From Planctomycetota bacterium (GTDB taxonomy: Bacteria > Planctomycetota > Planctomycetia > Isosphaerales > Isosphaeraceae), in assembly GCA_028291545.1 (NCBI GenBank), contig JAQGHR010000149.1:49249-113248 (forward strand): DNA of 64,000 nt, read 5' to 3'. The position numbers and the translations under genes were made by a program. The notes beneath the pieces are model-generated. The model ran no database searches, had not been told where the DNA came from, and saw nothing but the letters and a program-made list of their open reading frames with translations. Numbering within the stretch: position 1 is the first letter of the stretch; every line of letters begins with the position of its first letter. Positions 16,827 to 25,775 of this stretch are shown here, piece after piece.

Positions 16827-18455
16827 GTGCCGGAACCTGAGTCGAAGAACCCCGCGCGATCGGGCGCGGGCGAGATCCTCCGTCCCTGGATGACCACGGT
16901 GTCGACGACCCTCCGCCGATCGACCGGGCGGGGCGTGGTCCTGGCGCTCACGGTCCTGATCCTCGCGGCGCCGGGCTGGCTATTCGCGGATTCGCTGGAA
17001 TCCTATCGCATCCAGGGGGACGATTTTTCGTTCGTCGGGGCGTCGCGAGACTTCGCCCGAGCGTTGGAAAATCTCTTCGTCCCCCACAACGCCCACATCG
17101 TCCCGGTCTGGAGACTGCTGACCTGGGCGCTGGTCGCCTCGGCCGGCTCGCTCGCGAATGTGCCGCGAGTCCTGAGCTGGGCGACCTGGGCGATCACGCC
17201 CATGGTCATGCTGGCGACCGGCCTCCTCGTGGCGCGCGAGACCGGCCGGACGTCGGTCGGGCTGGCCGCGATGGCGGTGTCGGGAACGACGTCCGTGCTC
17301 AAGGCCCCGGCCACCTGGTACTCGGCCGGGCAGACGCTCTGGGCCGGGCTGGGGGTGATCCTGACGCTGCTCGCCCTCCAGAGCTGGCGCAAGAACGGCG
17401 GCGCGTGGCGGCTGATCCTGGCCGCACTCGCGGCGGTCTTCGCGGGAGGATTCTGGACCATCGGTCACGTTGCCGGCCCGGCGGGCGCGGCCTATCTGCT
17501 GGCCGACGGGACGCGCCGATCGCGCCGGGCGGCACTGGTGCCGTTGCTCGCCAGCCTCATCGCCGTGGGCGTCTCGTTCGGGATCGGCGCCAGGAAAATC
17601 GAGGTCGAGATCCGGTTCGAGGGCGGCGACAAGGATAAGGCGATGAGCCTGCGTCGCGGCGCGTCCCACACCTTGCAGTCGATCTCCGAGACGCTCGCGA
17701 TCGGCAACCTCGGCATCGCCGCCGAGACCACGCCGTTGCAAGCCTCCATCCTCACCTTCGCGGTGCTCGGTCTCTGGGGATGGACGTTTCGCAACGGGGG
17801 CAGGCCGACCCCTCTGGAATGTGCCGGCGGGGTGATCGTGACGATCGGCTATCTCGTCTCGTGGACCTTTCGCGGCTATTACGCCTGGGAAAATCTCCGC
17901 GGAGTCGTGCCCTGGTACGACACGATCCCCCATCTCGGCGCCGTCCTGTTCGTCGCGGGTTGGTGGTCCCGCGTCTGGAACGCGTCGCGGTCGCCGCGCC
18001 CTCTGACCTGGGCCGGCGCGATCGGGGTCGCCGCGTTTGCGCTATCCTTGGTGGCAATTCATCAGCCCCGGGTCACGCTGCTGTTCATCAAGGAAGTCCC
18101 CAAGCTGACGGAGAAGGAGGCCCCACTTTTCCCGGTCGTTTGGCTCCAGAGGCTCCGAGCCGTGGCCTATTCCGAGATCCTTTCGCGATATCACCGCGAG
18201 CACCTTTACCGCCTCGATCGCGCCGAGGCCGAGTCGAAACGCCTGGGTATCGGCCGCGACCTGATCCATCGCGCCTTCGGACGCGTCTACACCCCGGGAC
18301 TGCCCGCCCCATACGACGCGGTCGAGATGCTCGATCTCCCGCGCGGAGGCACCGCGACCGACCCCCAACTGGCCCGCGCGGCGCTCTCCGAATTCTTCCT
18401 GGTCAAGCCCCAGCCGGATTTCCCTCTGGAGAGCGTGCCCCGACTCCCGCGTTGA
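16827..18455 (+). CDS. Polytopic membrane protein, possible GT-C-type glycosyltransferase
   Basis: 542 residues with a GTG start after GGAGG. About ten hydrophobic segments lie between residues 30 and 415 (first helix at about 33-52). The loop after helix 1 contains IQGDDFSFVGASRDF and VPHNAHIVPVWRLL, an acidic-pair arrangement reminiscent of GT-C enzymes. The C-terminal 130 residues are soluble, with many Arg/Leu. I recognise no specific family, and the glycosyltransferase suggestion is only from the topology and the early DD motif. It stands alone, with a Nudix gene convergent 12 bases downstream. Confidence 0.75.
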   Translation: MPEPESKNPARSGAGEILRPWMTTVSTTLRRSTGRGVVLALTVLILAAPGWLFADSLESYRIQGDDFSFVGASRDFARALENLFVPHNAHIVPVWRLLTWALVASAGSLANVPRVLSWATWAITPMVMLATGLLVARETGRTSVGLAAMAVSGTTSVLKAPATWYSAGQTLWAGLGVILTLLALQSWRKNGGAWRLILAALAAVFAGGFWTIGHVAGPAGAAYLLADGTRRSRRAALVPLLASLIAVGVSFGIGARKIEVEIRFEGGDKDKAMSLRRGASHTLQSISETLAIGNLGIAAETTPLQASILTFAVLGLWGWTFRNGGRPTPLECAGGVIVTIGYLVSWTFRGYYAWENLRGVVPWYDTIPHLGAVLFVAGWWSRVWNASRSPRPLTWAGAIGVAAFALSLVAIHQPRVTLLFIKEVPKLTEKEAPLFPVVWLQRLRAVAYSEILSRYHREHLYRLDRAEAESKRLGIGRDLIHRAFGRVYTPGLPAPYDAVEMLDLPRGGTATDPQLARAALSEFFLVKPQPDFPLESVPRLPR

Positions 18456-18467
18456 GCGGCCGTGGCC

Positions 18468-19034
18468 TCATCCGCCGGCAGGAGGGAATTCCCTGGCGAA
18501 GAGCCACAGCAAGAGCCCGCCGACGGCCAGCGCATGATCGATGCTCCCGTCCTGAATCGCTTGCGGGATCGCCTCGGCCGGCATGAGCTCGACCTGGAGT
18601 TCCTCGCTCTCATCGAGCTTCGGCTCGCCGACAAGGCTGGCATTCTCGATCAGGATCGTGGTGATCTTCGAGGACAGGATCGACGGGTTCGACCACGCGG
18701 CGCCCAGCACGATCGCCGGGTCGCCCGCATAGCCGGTCTCTTCGAGCAGCTCTCGGGCCCCGGCCTCTCGCGGGTCCTCGCCGTCTTCCAGCAGGCCACC
18801 CGGCGGCTCCAGGCTATCGGAATTCGAGCCGGCCCGGAACTGGCGAACCAGGATGACCCGACGATCAGTTGTGAGCGCGATCACGTTCACGGCATCGGCC
18901 AGATGCATGACGTAATAATCATGCGCCTTGCCCGTCCTCCGGGATCGGAACCGCTCGCGACGTAGCCGAAACAGCCAGTTCTCTTCCAGGGTCCGGTCGG
19001 CGTCCGGCTCGGGCTGCCAGGAGGTTTCGGGCAC
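18468..19034 (-). CDS. Nudix hydrolase, ADP-ribose pyrophosphatase type
   Basis: 188 residues. The Nudix box GX5EX7REUXEEXGU is present as GGLLEDGEDPREAGARELLE plus ETGY, residues 79-102. Upstream landmarks are HLADAVNVIALTTDRRVILV and RQFRAGSNSDSLEPPGG, which fit the ADP-ribose/NDP-sugar pyrophosphatase subfamily. The hydrophobic C-terminus (LAVGGLLLWLFA) is common in this group. The 3' end lies 12 bases from the stop of the convergent membrane-protein gene. Upstream it faces the nested palindrome at 19082-19293. Confidence 0.92.
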   Translation of the reverse strand: MPETSWQPEPDADRTLEENWLFRLRRERFRSRRTGKAHDYYVMHLADAVNVIALTTDRRVILVRQFRAGSNSDSLEPPGGLLEDGEDPREAGARELLEETGYAGDPAIVLGAAWSNPSILSSKITTILIENASLVGEPKLDESEELQVELMPAEAIPQAIQDGSIDHALAVGGLLLWLFAREFPPAGG

Positions 19035-19081
19035 GGGGGACTCCTTCGCGCATCAGATCAGGCTATCTGAAATGGTTCAAT

Positions 19082-19293
19082 TTACCCCGAAGGGGCTGGG
19101 GGGTATTGCCAGGGGCGGAACGCCCCTGGTCTTGGAGACAGAGGCCGCCATCGCCCTCAAAGGGCGACGGAATCGTGGTTCGGCGAAGGTTCCGTCGCCC
19201 TTTCAGGGCGAGAAGACATCGATTGGACGCGACACCCAAAGGTCCAGGGGCGGGACGCCCCTGGCTATGCCCCCCAGCCCCTTCGGGGCAAGA
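19082..19293. repeat. Nested inverted-repeat element (MITE-like)
   Basis: The outer arms of about 46 bases (around 19085-19130 and 19247-19292) match after reverse complementing, with only a few differences. They begin with ccccgaaggggctgggggg and end with a small palindrome aggggcg..cgcccct. Inside, a second inverted repeat (cgccctcaaagggcgacgga near 19151-19171 with tccgtcgccctttcagggcg near 19188-19208) is nested. It occupies almost the whole gap between the Nudix and HAD genes. No protein is encoded. Confidence 0.8.
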
Positions 19294-19317
19294 AACAGAA
19301 TCAGGATTGCCGCTGAC

Positions 19318-20169
19318 TCAAGCACGGAGATACCTCTCGATCACCTCCGCCACGCCGTCCTGATCGTTGCCGAGCGTCACATGATCGGCGGCGCGGCGGA
19401 CGGACTCGTTGGCATGGGCCATCGCGACGCCGAACCCGGCGCCGGTAATCATGGGGAGATCGTTCATGTCATCACCGATGGCGCAGATTTCGGAAGCGTG
19501 GATGCCCCAGAGATCGGCGAGGTGCATGACCGCGCTCCATTTGCTCGCGTCGTGGCGAAGGACCTCGCACATCGTGCCGGAATAATTCGGGCTCCTCTGC
19601 ACGAAAGTCGTCACGCGACCGGAGAATCGCTGGTGGATGATCGCTTCGAAGGCGAGCATTCGCGGCCGGTCGCCGATGGCGCAGAGGTGGAAGTGCGGGA
19701 CGCTCCGATCGTCCCATGCGGGGTCGATCCGGGCGTGAGGCCGGTTCAGCTCGACATATTCATCGAAGAGCGGTCGCCCGGTGACGCTCTGGCCGACCAC
19801 GAAATCGTGCTCCGTCGGATGGCGATCGGCGAAGCCGACGACCGGCTCCTCGTGCTCGCGAAAGAGGCGGAAAATCGCGGCGAGCAGGTCCGCGTCAAAA
19901 TCCGCCCGCCAGAGCGTCCCATGGAGGGCGGGTTCCTTCACGAGCGCCCCGGAATTGCAGACGATCGGCGCGTCCAGCCCCAGGAGTTCCGCGATCGGGC
20001 GAGCGCGCCGGTAGCGCCTGCCGGTGCAGAGAACCGGCCGGATGCCGTGCTTCGCGGCCCGGGTGATCGCGTCGATGGTGCGAGGTCGGAGGACGCCCTG
20101 GCTGTCCAGGAGGGTGCCGTCCACATCCAGGGCCAGGAGCCGGAATCGGGAGCGAGGCGGCGCGAGCAA
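19318..20169 (-). CDS. Cof-type HAD-superfamily phosphatase
   Basis: 283 residues. Motif I is LLALDVDGTLLDS (DxDGT, residues 12-24). Motif II/III features are VLCTGRRYRRA near 56-66 and a Lys (DASKWSAVMHL) before motif IV, CAIGDDMNDLPMI near 236-248, followed by GVAMAHANESVRRAADHVT. The long C2-type cap between residues 85 and 195 is typical of the Cof/YidA subfamily of sugar-phosphate phosphatases. Cytoplasmic. The Nudix gene downstream is separated by a palindromic element, so co-transcription is uncertain. Confidence 0.93.
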   Translation of the reverse strand: MLAPPRSRFRLLALDVDGTLLDSQGVLRPRTIDAITRAAKHGIRPVLCTGRRYRRARPIAELLGLDAPIVCNSGALVKEPALHGTLWRADFDADLLAAIFRLFREHEEPVVGFADRHPTEHDFVVGQSVTGRPLFDEYVELNRPHARIDPAWDDRSVPHFHLCAIGDRPRMLAFEAIIHQRFSGRVTTFVQRSPNYSGTMCEVLRHDASKWSAVMHLADLWGIHASEICAIGDDMNDLPMITGAGFGVAMAHANESVRRAADHVTLGNDQDGVAEVIERYLRA

Positions 20170-20238
20170 GGGGAGGGCTCCAGCGGCGAGGGCGTCAGGC
20201 CGGAAGGATCAATGTGGGATCTCGGGGCCGGCGACCGA

Positions 20239-20487
20239 TCATGGCACTCGATTTCGTGTTTTCTCGTTCGCACCGGTGCGGGAGAGGAGTTGGGCATTGA
20301 ACCGGGCCGCCTGCTCCTGAAGCTGAACGCCGTGAGTGGCGGCCTGCTTTTGAAGCTGGGCATTGTGCCGGGCGGTCATGGCCAGGAGCTGGGCATTGTG
20401 CCGGGCGGTCAGCAGGAAGAGCGAGAGGGAGAGGGCGACCACGGCAACCAACAGGCAAAGCGTGGACAGAGGGTAGCGGGGTTTCAT
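20239..20487 (-). CDS. Small single-pass membrane protein with HNAQL-type repeats
   Basis: 82 residues from an ATG at 20487. One transmembrane helix (residues about 6-28, LSTLCLLVAVVALSLSLFLL) is followed by a helical tail with four near-repeats: TARHNAQLLAM, TARHNAQLQKQ, AATHGVQLQEQ and AARFNAQLLSR. These have a period of about 11 residues, consistent with a coiled coil. Longer in-frame starts upstream add Pro/Arg-rich sequence without character. No strong ribosome-binding site is seen. It lies 69 bases upstream of the HAD gene on the same strand. Function unknown; moderate confidence that it is expressed. Confidence 0.5.
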   Translation of the reverse strand: MKPRYPLSTLCLLVAVVALSLSLFLLTARHNAQLLAMTARHNAQLQKQAATHGVQLQEQAARFNAQLLSRTGANEKTRNRVP

Positions 20488-20721
20488 GGGCCGATCCGCC
20501 GGTGAGGGAAGAGGCGTCCGTGGCGATCCTGACCGCCGATCCATCGTATCGCGAGACGTGCAATCGGCCAACCCGGGGCATTGGTCGCGGGGGGACGGTG
20601 ACGGTATGATGGGCCGTGCCGCCGCGCGGCCGACACCGCGCGGGGCCATTCCTTCATCTCGTCACTTCATTCGGTCTTTCCTCGGACATCCAGGCCATCG
20701 GGTCGTGGGGAGGTCTTGGCA

Positions 20722-21846
20722 ATGCATCGGCAGATCCCCGGGCAGTGGGCAACTCGCCTATTTTTTGCACTGACGACGGCCGCATGCGCGATCGGTTGCG
20801 ACAGCGACGGCAGGTCGTCCCGCCCGCCAAGGGTTGCGGCGCCGGTTGAGACGACGACGGTGGTCGTCATCCTGCCCGAGGGCGGATTGGCGGAGCTCGA
20901 CGTCTGGGAACGCGAGGCGCGCCGGCAGGAAGTGCGCACCAAGGCCCTGGCGGAGATTCACCGACTGGCACCGGGCGACCCGCCCTCCAAGCAGGCGGAC
21001 GCGATCAAGCAGGCCGTGGCCAGCGGAGCCTCGGCGCTGATCGTGATGCCGGAAGATCCTCGGGCCGTCTCGGCGGCCATCGACGAGGCCCGCAAGGGCG
21101 GCATCCCGGTGGTCCTGCTGGATCGTGCCGTGCCGACCACGGAAGCGCCCCCGCCGCCGCTGGTTCGCTACCAGGATGAGCGAGAGACCGCCAAGATGCT
21201 CGTCGCCGCGGCGCAGGAGGAGGCCAAGAAGATCAACTTCCCGCCCGAAGGTCCCGCCATGATCGTGGTGAACGGGCCGAGCGACGAGCACTCGAAGGCC
21301 CGGGTCAAGGCGCTGCGGGATGAACTCCAGGCGGCCGGCGTCCGCGTGCTGCCCGACGTCGTCTTTAGCGGCGACTCGATTTACACCAAGCCGGCGCTCG
21401 AAGCCGGTTTCCGCGCCTCGCCTCATGTCGCCATGGTGTTCGCCGAGGACGACCAGGGAGTCAAGGCCGTCGCCTCGTTCCGGCATCTGCTCGATCGCAA
21501 GAAGCGCCGATTCGTGATGGCCGGCTACACGACGGATCATTTCACGCTGGACTATGTGAAATACAATACCTGCGCCGCACTGATCGATCGCAATATCACC
21601 GTGCCGATGAGCAAGGCGTTCGACGCGGTGCTCGCCCTGGTCCGAGGCGAGACCGTCGCCGGTGAGATCGTCGTCACGACGCCTTTTCTACGGGCGCAGG
21701 GCACCGAGAAAGAGGGATATTACCCGCCCGACCTCCAGCATGCCGGGATGACGGCGATCCCCGGCCCGAGCAGTTCTACCCCCCAGTTGCCCGGTCCGGC
21801 GGCGAAGGGTCAGCCGCCCGACCCGGCGGCGAAGGGTCAGCCGTAA
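20722..21846 (+). CDS. Periplasmic substrate-binding lipoprotein, RbsB-like
   Basis: About 374 residues from the ATG at 20722, which has GGGGAGG nine bases upstream; a TTG six bases earlier is less likely. A lipoprotein signal ends AIGC near residue 25. The rest is a Periplasmic_binding_4 (sugar-binding) fold: TTTVVVILPEGGLAELDVWE, QADAIKQAVASGASALIVMP and GIPVVLLDRAVP in the first lobe, then AMIVVNGPSDEHSKARVKAL and VFAEDDQGVKAVASFRHL in the second. The C-terminus has a tandem PAAKGQP/PPDPAAKGQP repeat. No permease or ATPase gene is adjacent, so the binding protein is an orphan here. Confidence 0.85.
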   Translation: MHRQIPGQWATRLFFALTTAACAIGCDSDGRSSRPPRVAAPVETTTVVVILPEGGLAELDVWEREARRQEVRTKALAEIHRLAPGDPPSKQADAIKQAVASGASALIVMPEDPRAVSAAIDEARKGGIPVVLLDRAVPTTEAPPPPLVRYQDERETAKMLVAAAQEEAKKINFPPEGPAMIVVNGPSDEHSKARVKALRDELQAAGVRVLPDVVFSGDSIYTKPALEAGFRASPHVAMVFAEDDQGVKAVASFRHLLDRKKRRFVMAGYTTDHFTLDYVKYNTCAALIDRNITVPMSKAFDAVLALVRGETVAGEIVVTTPFLRAQGTEKEGYYPPDLQHAGMTAIPGPSSSTPQLPGPAAKGQPPDPAAKGQP

Positions 21847-21872
21847 CGCCGTCCCTCCAGCGATCTCCTCGC

Positions 21873-21979
21873 TTCGTAGGGTGGGTCAGCCCGTCGGAGG
21901 CGGCGCAACCCACCATCGCGCCGTCGATCCGAACCCTGGTGGGTTGCGCCGCTTCCGGCGGTCTGACCCACCCTACGAA
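21873..21979. repeat. Long inverted repeat between convergent genes
   Basis: Arms at 21873-21914 and 21937-21979 (ttcgtagggtgggtcag....gcgcaacccacca) are about 42 bases long with a few mismatches. The spacer is about 22 bases. The core gtagggtgggt...aacccacc is a type of dispersed palindrome I have seen in unrelated bacteria. It lies between the 3' ends of the binding-protein and LarA-like genes and may terminate both. Confidence 0.75.
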
Positions 21980-22033
21980 ACCCGGCTGACTCCCGGCGCT
22001 GATGCGACCGGGCTCGCCTTTTTTTCGACGAAC

Positions 22034-23344
22034 TCAGTGGCTTCCGTAGGCCGCGCCCTTGGCCCGACGGCCACGGACGCTGTCGGGGAAGAGGGTTTCC
22101 TGTTCGAGCCAGCCGTCGGCATCGAACGGGACCGGGAGGTAGTCCGTCTCGCGGGAGAGATGGGGATGGGCGCGGATTTCGTCCTCCAGGGGGGGCGAAA
22201 CCCAGAGCGAATTCAGCTCCAGCGTGTTCGGGATGACGACCATGCGAGCCTGCGAGGCATCGACACGCCAGCAGGTGTCGAGCGCCGCGGCGACGACCTC
22301 GCGATCGGTCGGCAAGGTCAGCGGGATGCGGCCGCGCTCCAGGAAGCAGGAGGTCAGGATGTTGATCCGGAACGGCCCGGGGTCCAGCTTGGCCACGAGC
22401 CGCTCGGTCGTCAGATCGGCGAACCCCACGCCCACGATGTTGCCGTGGCTCTCGTCCGAGGCGTCCAGCACCACCAGGCGGGTGACGACCGGGCGCTCGA
22501 AGTCGGGCTGTGTCTCGACCATCAGCCGGCCGATCACGTTGGGGTCCATCCCCGCGCCCGAGTAGTTCTTGCCCAGTTCCCCGACGACCAGGACGTCGAT
22601 CTGATCGAACGGAAGCCGGCCCATCAACTCTCGGGCTCGCTCTAGCAGCCTCGGCTCCCGGTCCAGCACCGTCTCGGGCTCAAGGCCGACGATTTCGGCC
22701 GGGACATCCTCGGCATTCTCGACGATCGCCACGCCGAGGGCGAACCTGGTGTTCTCCAGCAGGAATTTCCCGACGGCGGGCAAAACCTCTTTCATCCCCC
22801 GCAGGCCGAGCCGGTGAATCTGCTCGGCACCCGCGCGCTTGCCGAGGCCGATGACCATCATCTTCAAGATGCCGGATTCGAACGAGGCGCGGAAATCGGT
22901 ATGCGATTTCACGCGGTTCAGCACGACGATTCCGTCCGCTCCGAACGCGTTCTTGTCGAAATAGATCGGCAGGCCGATGGGGCTGGTGCCCAGGACGACG
23001 GTGTCCATCTCGGTGCGGACCTCGACGCCCATCGTCTCGGGCGTGATGTCGTAACCGGCCAATAGCTCGCGCTGACCCTCGGGCGTGGCGCCGCCGTGGC
23101 TGCCCATGGCGGCGACGATGAACGGGCGGAACCCCAGGCTCTTCAAGGTATCGACGGCGGCCCTGGCCACGACCGGGATGGCCGTGATTCCCCGGCTTCC
23201 CACCCCGACGGCGATCGTCCCGCCCGGCTTGACCCGCTCGCGAATCCGGCTCTCGAGGATGGTGCGGCGGACCGCGCCGGCGACGTCCGCGACCCGGGGC
23301 TGAGGGACCGCCTGGCGCACACGGGCAAGAGGAGGGAAGGTCAT
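22034..23344 (-). CDS. LarA-like (DUF2088/lactate racemase N-terminal domain) protein
   Basis: 436 residues. The N-terminal half carries the family pattern GGTIAVGVGSRGITAIPVVA, then PFIVAAMGSHGGATPEGQRE and FGADGIVVLNRVKSHTDFRA. It continues with ESGILKMMVIGLGKRAGAEQ. In LarA, His/Lys residues in these segments hold a nickel-pincer cofactor. Here GSHGGAT and KSHTDF supply two of the expected His, but the specific cofactor-linked Lys cannot be assigned by eye. No larBCE maturation genes are nearby. It could be another member of the broad DUF2088 group, not a lactate racemase. Confidence 0.85.
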   Translation of the reverse strand: MTFPPLARVRQAVPQPRVADVAGAVRRTILESRIRERVKPGGTIAVGVGSRGITAIPVVARAAVDTLKSLGFRPFIVAAMGSHGGATPEGQRELLAGYDITPETMGVEVRTEMDTVVLGTSPIGLPIYFDKNAFGADGIVVLNRVKSHTDFRASFESGILKMMVIGLGKRAGAEQIHRLGLRGMKEVLPAVGKFLLENTRFALGVAIVENAEDVPAEIVGLEPETVLDREPRLLERARELMGRLPFDQIDVLVVGELGKNYSGAGMDPNVIGRLMVETQPDFERPVVTRLVVLDASDESHGNIVGVGFADLTTERLVAKLDPGPFRINILTSCFLERGRIPLTLPTDREVVAAALDTCWRVDASQARMVVIPNTLELNSLWVSPPLEDEIRAHPHLSRETDYLPVPFDADGWLEQETLFPDSVRGRRAKGAAYGSH

Positions 23345-23420
23345 TCGCGTGAGATCTCCATCGCAGTTTGTCTGACCCGGCCGGTTGCATCCCGCCGGGT
23401 CGGGCCGTCATGATCGAGGC

Positions 23421-24608
23421 ATGAAGACGGCCATCCTCGTCCTGTCGCAGAGCGGCCTGAACCTCGCCCGTGGTCTCCGAGCGTCCCCGGCCTGGCCCGA
23501 GACGGTGGTCTTCGGCCCGTCGTGCGTCGTGGGCCGATGCGGCGGCGGTCCTGTCGGAGACGGCCAGTCGCCCTCCAATCTATCGAAAACGTTCCCCTCG
23601 GGCGAGCCCGGCGTCTTCGGCTGGATCGGGCCGCTGCGTTTGGTCGTTCCGGAAGTCTGGCGTGAATACGACGCAATCGTCGCCGTGATGGCGCTTGGCA
23701 TCGTGGTCCGCCTCATCGGCCCCCTGGCGGCCGACAAACGGCGCGACCCCGCCGTGGTCGTCGTGGATGACGCCGGCCGATTCGCCATCCCGGTCCTGGG
23801 AGGCCACGGGGCCGGGGCCAACGACCTGGCCCGTCGCGTGGCCGACCTCCTGGGCGCAACCCCGGTCATCACCACGGCAAGCGATGCGCAGGGACTTCCG
23901 GCGGTCGATGAGATCGGAAGGGATCGGGGCTGGCGGATCGAGCGAATCGAAAACCTCACCCGCGTGGCGGCCGCCGTCGTTCGTCGCCAGACCGTCGCCG
24001 TCTACCAGGATTCTGGCGGGCGCGACTGGTGGCTGCGGTTCGGTCCCTGGCCCGAGCATTTCGTCCGGGTCGAGAGCTGGGACGAGATCGCTCGACTGGA
24101 CCCGACGGCCGTGCTGGTGATTTCCGACCGGATCGAGCCGGTGAGCCTGCCCGACGGGCGAACGCTCGTCTATCGGCCGAGAACCCTGGTGGCTGGAATC
24201 GGCTGCAAGCGGGGAACGACCTGCGAGACGATCGCCGCCCACGTCGAGGCGACCTTTGCCGCCGAAGGCCTGGCGATCGGAAGTCTCGCGGCCGTGGCGA
24301 CGGTCACCCTCAAGGCTGACGAGCCGGGCCTGATCGCCTTTGCTCGATCCCGAGGCGTTCCGTTCCTCGCCTATCCGCCCGAGGAACTCGTGGATGTGCC
24401 CGGCATCGAGACCCCCAGCGAGCGGGTTCGCTCCAAGATCGGTATCCCGGCGGTCTCCGAACCGGCCGCGCTGCGGGCTTCGGGCGCGACGGTGTTGCTT
24501 GTGACCAAGACGAAGGGTCCTGGTGTCACGGTCGCGGTGGCGAGGGCCTCCGGGAATGCGACGCCTTACCACATCGGGATCGGAGTTGGTCCGAACCCGG
24601 GGGCGTAA
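23421..24608 (+). CDS. cbiG: Cobalt-precorrin-5A hydrolase CbiG
   Basis: About 395 residues from the ATG at 23421. CbiG opens the delta-lactone ring of cobalt-precorrin-5A in anaerobic cobalamin synthesis. The central CbiG segment is clear: VAVMALGIVVRLIGPLAADK, then RDPAVVVVDDAGRFAIPVLG and GHGAGANDLARRVADLLG, with TTASDAQGLPAVDEIGR. The C-terminal CbiG domain (about 265-390) starts VAGIGCKRGTTCETIAAHVE and ends with KTKGPGVTVAVARASG. No other cobalamin gene is visible in the window. The 3' end overlaps the convergent Tyr-rich protein gene by 43 bases. Confidence 0.92.
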   Translation: MKTAILVLSQSGLNLARGLRASPAWPETVVFGPSCVVGRCGGGPVGDGQSPSNLSKTFPSGEPGVFGWIGPLRLVVPEVWREYDAIVAVMALGIVVRLIGPLAADKRRDPAVVVVDDAGRFAIPVLGGHGAGANDLARRVADLLGATPVITTASDAQGLPAVDEIGRDRGWRIERIENLTRVAAAVVRRQTVAVYQDSGGRDWWLRFGPWPEHFVRVESWDEIARLDPTAVLVISDRIEPVSLPDGRTLVYRPRTLVAGIGCKRGTTCETIAAHVEATFAAEGLAIGSLAAVATVTLKADEPGLIAFARSRGVPFLAYPPEELVDVPGIETPSERVRSKIGIPAVSEPAALRASGATVLLVTKTKGPGVTVAVARASGNATPYHIGIGVGPNPGA

Positions 24609-24988
24609 GCGCCGACGGGAGGGCCATACCCGGACGGGACCGGCCAGGTGCGCACCGGGAACGTGCGATAGGAGTTGGCGGCGCCGTACACATAACCGGG
24701 CGTCGCGAATCCCGGCCGCCACAAGCCGACACCAAAGGGACCGGGCATCACGCCGGTCGGGGCGTAACCATAGGCAAAACCGGCCCCGTAGGGCGAGGAG
24801 AAGTCGGAGTAGGTGCGAGGAACTCCGTAACTCGGCACGCCCCAGGACATGCCGTAATTGCCCGGTGCGCCGTAAACCGAGTACGTGCCGGAGTAGTAAC
24901 GCACGACGGCCGGAGCCTGGGCGCTCGCCAGGCTCGGGATCGCGGCGATCACCAGGCCCAGGAGCAGGACACCGAGAAGACGTCTCAT
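24566..24988 (-). CDS. Secreted Gly/Tyr/Pro-rich small protein A
   Basis: About 140 residues from the ATG at 24988, beginning MRRLLGVLLLGLVIAAIPSL with a signal peptide cleaved after ASA (about residue 23). The mature protein is rich in Tyr, Gly and Pro (for example YYSGTYSVYGAPGNYGMSWG, and FGVGLWRPGFATPGYVYGAA) with no Cys and few charges. No domain is recognised; such compositions occur in extracellular matrix or coat-like proteins. The similar protein at 25191 follows upstream, so this may be a local family. Its 3' end overlaps cbiG on the opposite strand. Confidence 0.7.
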   Translation of the reverse strand: MRRLLGVLLLGLVIAAIPSLASAQAPAVVRYYSGTYSVYGAPGNYGMSWGVPSYGVPRTYSDFSSPYGAGFAYGYAPTGVMPGPFGVGLWRPGFATPGYVYGAANSYRTFPVRTWPVPSGYGPPVGAYAPGFGPTPIPMW

Positions 24989-25190
24989 GGTCGTGACCTC
25001 GCGGAGGATACGGTGCCGGGCAGGGATCGAACTCGGTTCGGTCCGCGCGGCCCGCCTGCTATTGTGCGCGATGAGATCCGGGTTTGACGTGAAATTCTCC
25101 CCCTCCGCGCGAGGAATCGGGCGGGCAGGTGTCAAATGACGCCTGCTCGCCCGCATGACAGATCGTCCCCAAGCCGCGGGGTATCCCCGA

Positions 25191-25616
25191 TCAACGGAAA
25201 CGGAAGCCGCGGCCCATGCCGTATCCGCGATATCCGTAGCCCCCCGGGTAGCCATAACCGTAGCTGCGGTATCCGTACGCCGGATAGCCGTATCCGTAGG
25301 ACGAATAGCCGTAACTCGGCACGCTGTAGGTGGTCACCGCCGGCGCGGCATAGCCGGCATAACCCGAGCTATAGACCGTCCCGGGTGCAACGTAAGACCT
25401 GCCATAGCCGTACGGATTTGCGTAGCCATTGTAGCCGTATGGGCTTGCGTATCCGGTATAGCCGTAGGGGTTTGCGTAGCCATAGCCCGGATTGCCGATC
25501 ACGACGCCCCGACCAGCATAGGGATTGCCGATCGAGATCCCAATCTGTGCGTTTGCTGTCGAGGCCGACGCCAAGATCATCCCACCGGCCACGATCAGTC
25601 CAGCCAAGCGTGTCAT
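25191..25616 (-). CDS. Secreted Gly/Tyr-rich small protein B with YGY repeats
   Basis: About 141 residues from the ATG at 25616. AAGGAG lies nine bases upstream of this ATG but touches the ATG at 25625 directly, so the downstream one is the likely start. A signal peptide (MTRLAGLIVAGGMILASAST then ANA) is followed by an almost pure Gly/Tyr/Pro/Ser sequence: PYGYTGYASPYGYNGYANPY, then YGYSSYGYGYPAYGYRSYGY. About 30 Tyr occur in the mature part. No function is known to me; self-assembling surface or matrix material is a reasonable guess. It is divergent from the NRAMP gene. Confidence 0.75.
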   Translation of the reverse strand: MTRLAGLIVAGGMILASASTANAQIGISIGNPYAGRGVVIGNPGYGYANPYGYTGYASPYGYNGYANPYGYGRSYVAPGTVYSSGYAGYAAPAVTTYSVPSYGYSSYGYGYPAYGYRSYGYGYPGGYGYRGYGMGRGFRFR

Positions 25617-25775
25617 GGTTGCCATCTCCTTGAAATGAATGGGTCGTATCGAGTCCCTGTCCGGATTCGGATCAGCAGGATCGGACAGAGTGTTGATATT
25701 CCATAACAAGCAGTTCCCGTACCGAAATTGTTCCACGTTTGGCATATCGAGATTTTGTATATCCAAAAAAATCGA

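Noticed and set aside
22034..23344. Naming the DUF2088 protein larA
   Set aside because: The family is broad, the cofactor-binding Lys could not be assigned and no larB/larC/larE genes are adjacent.
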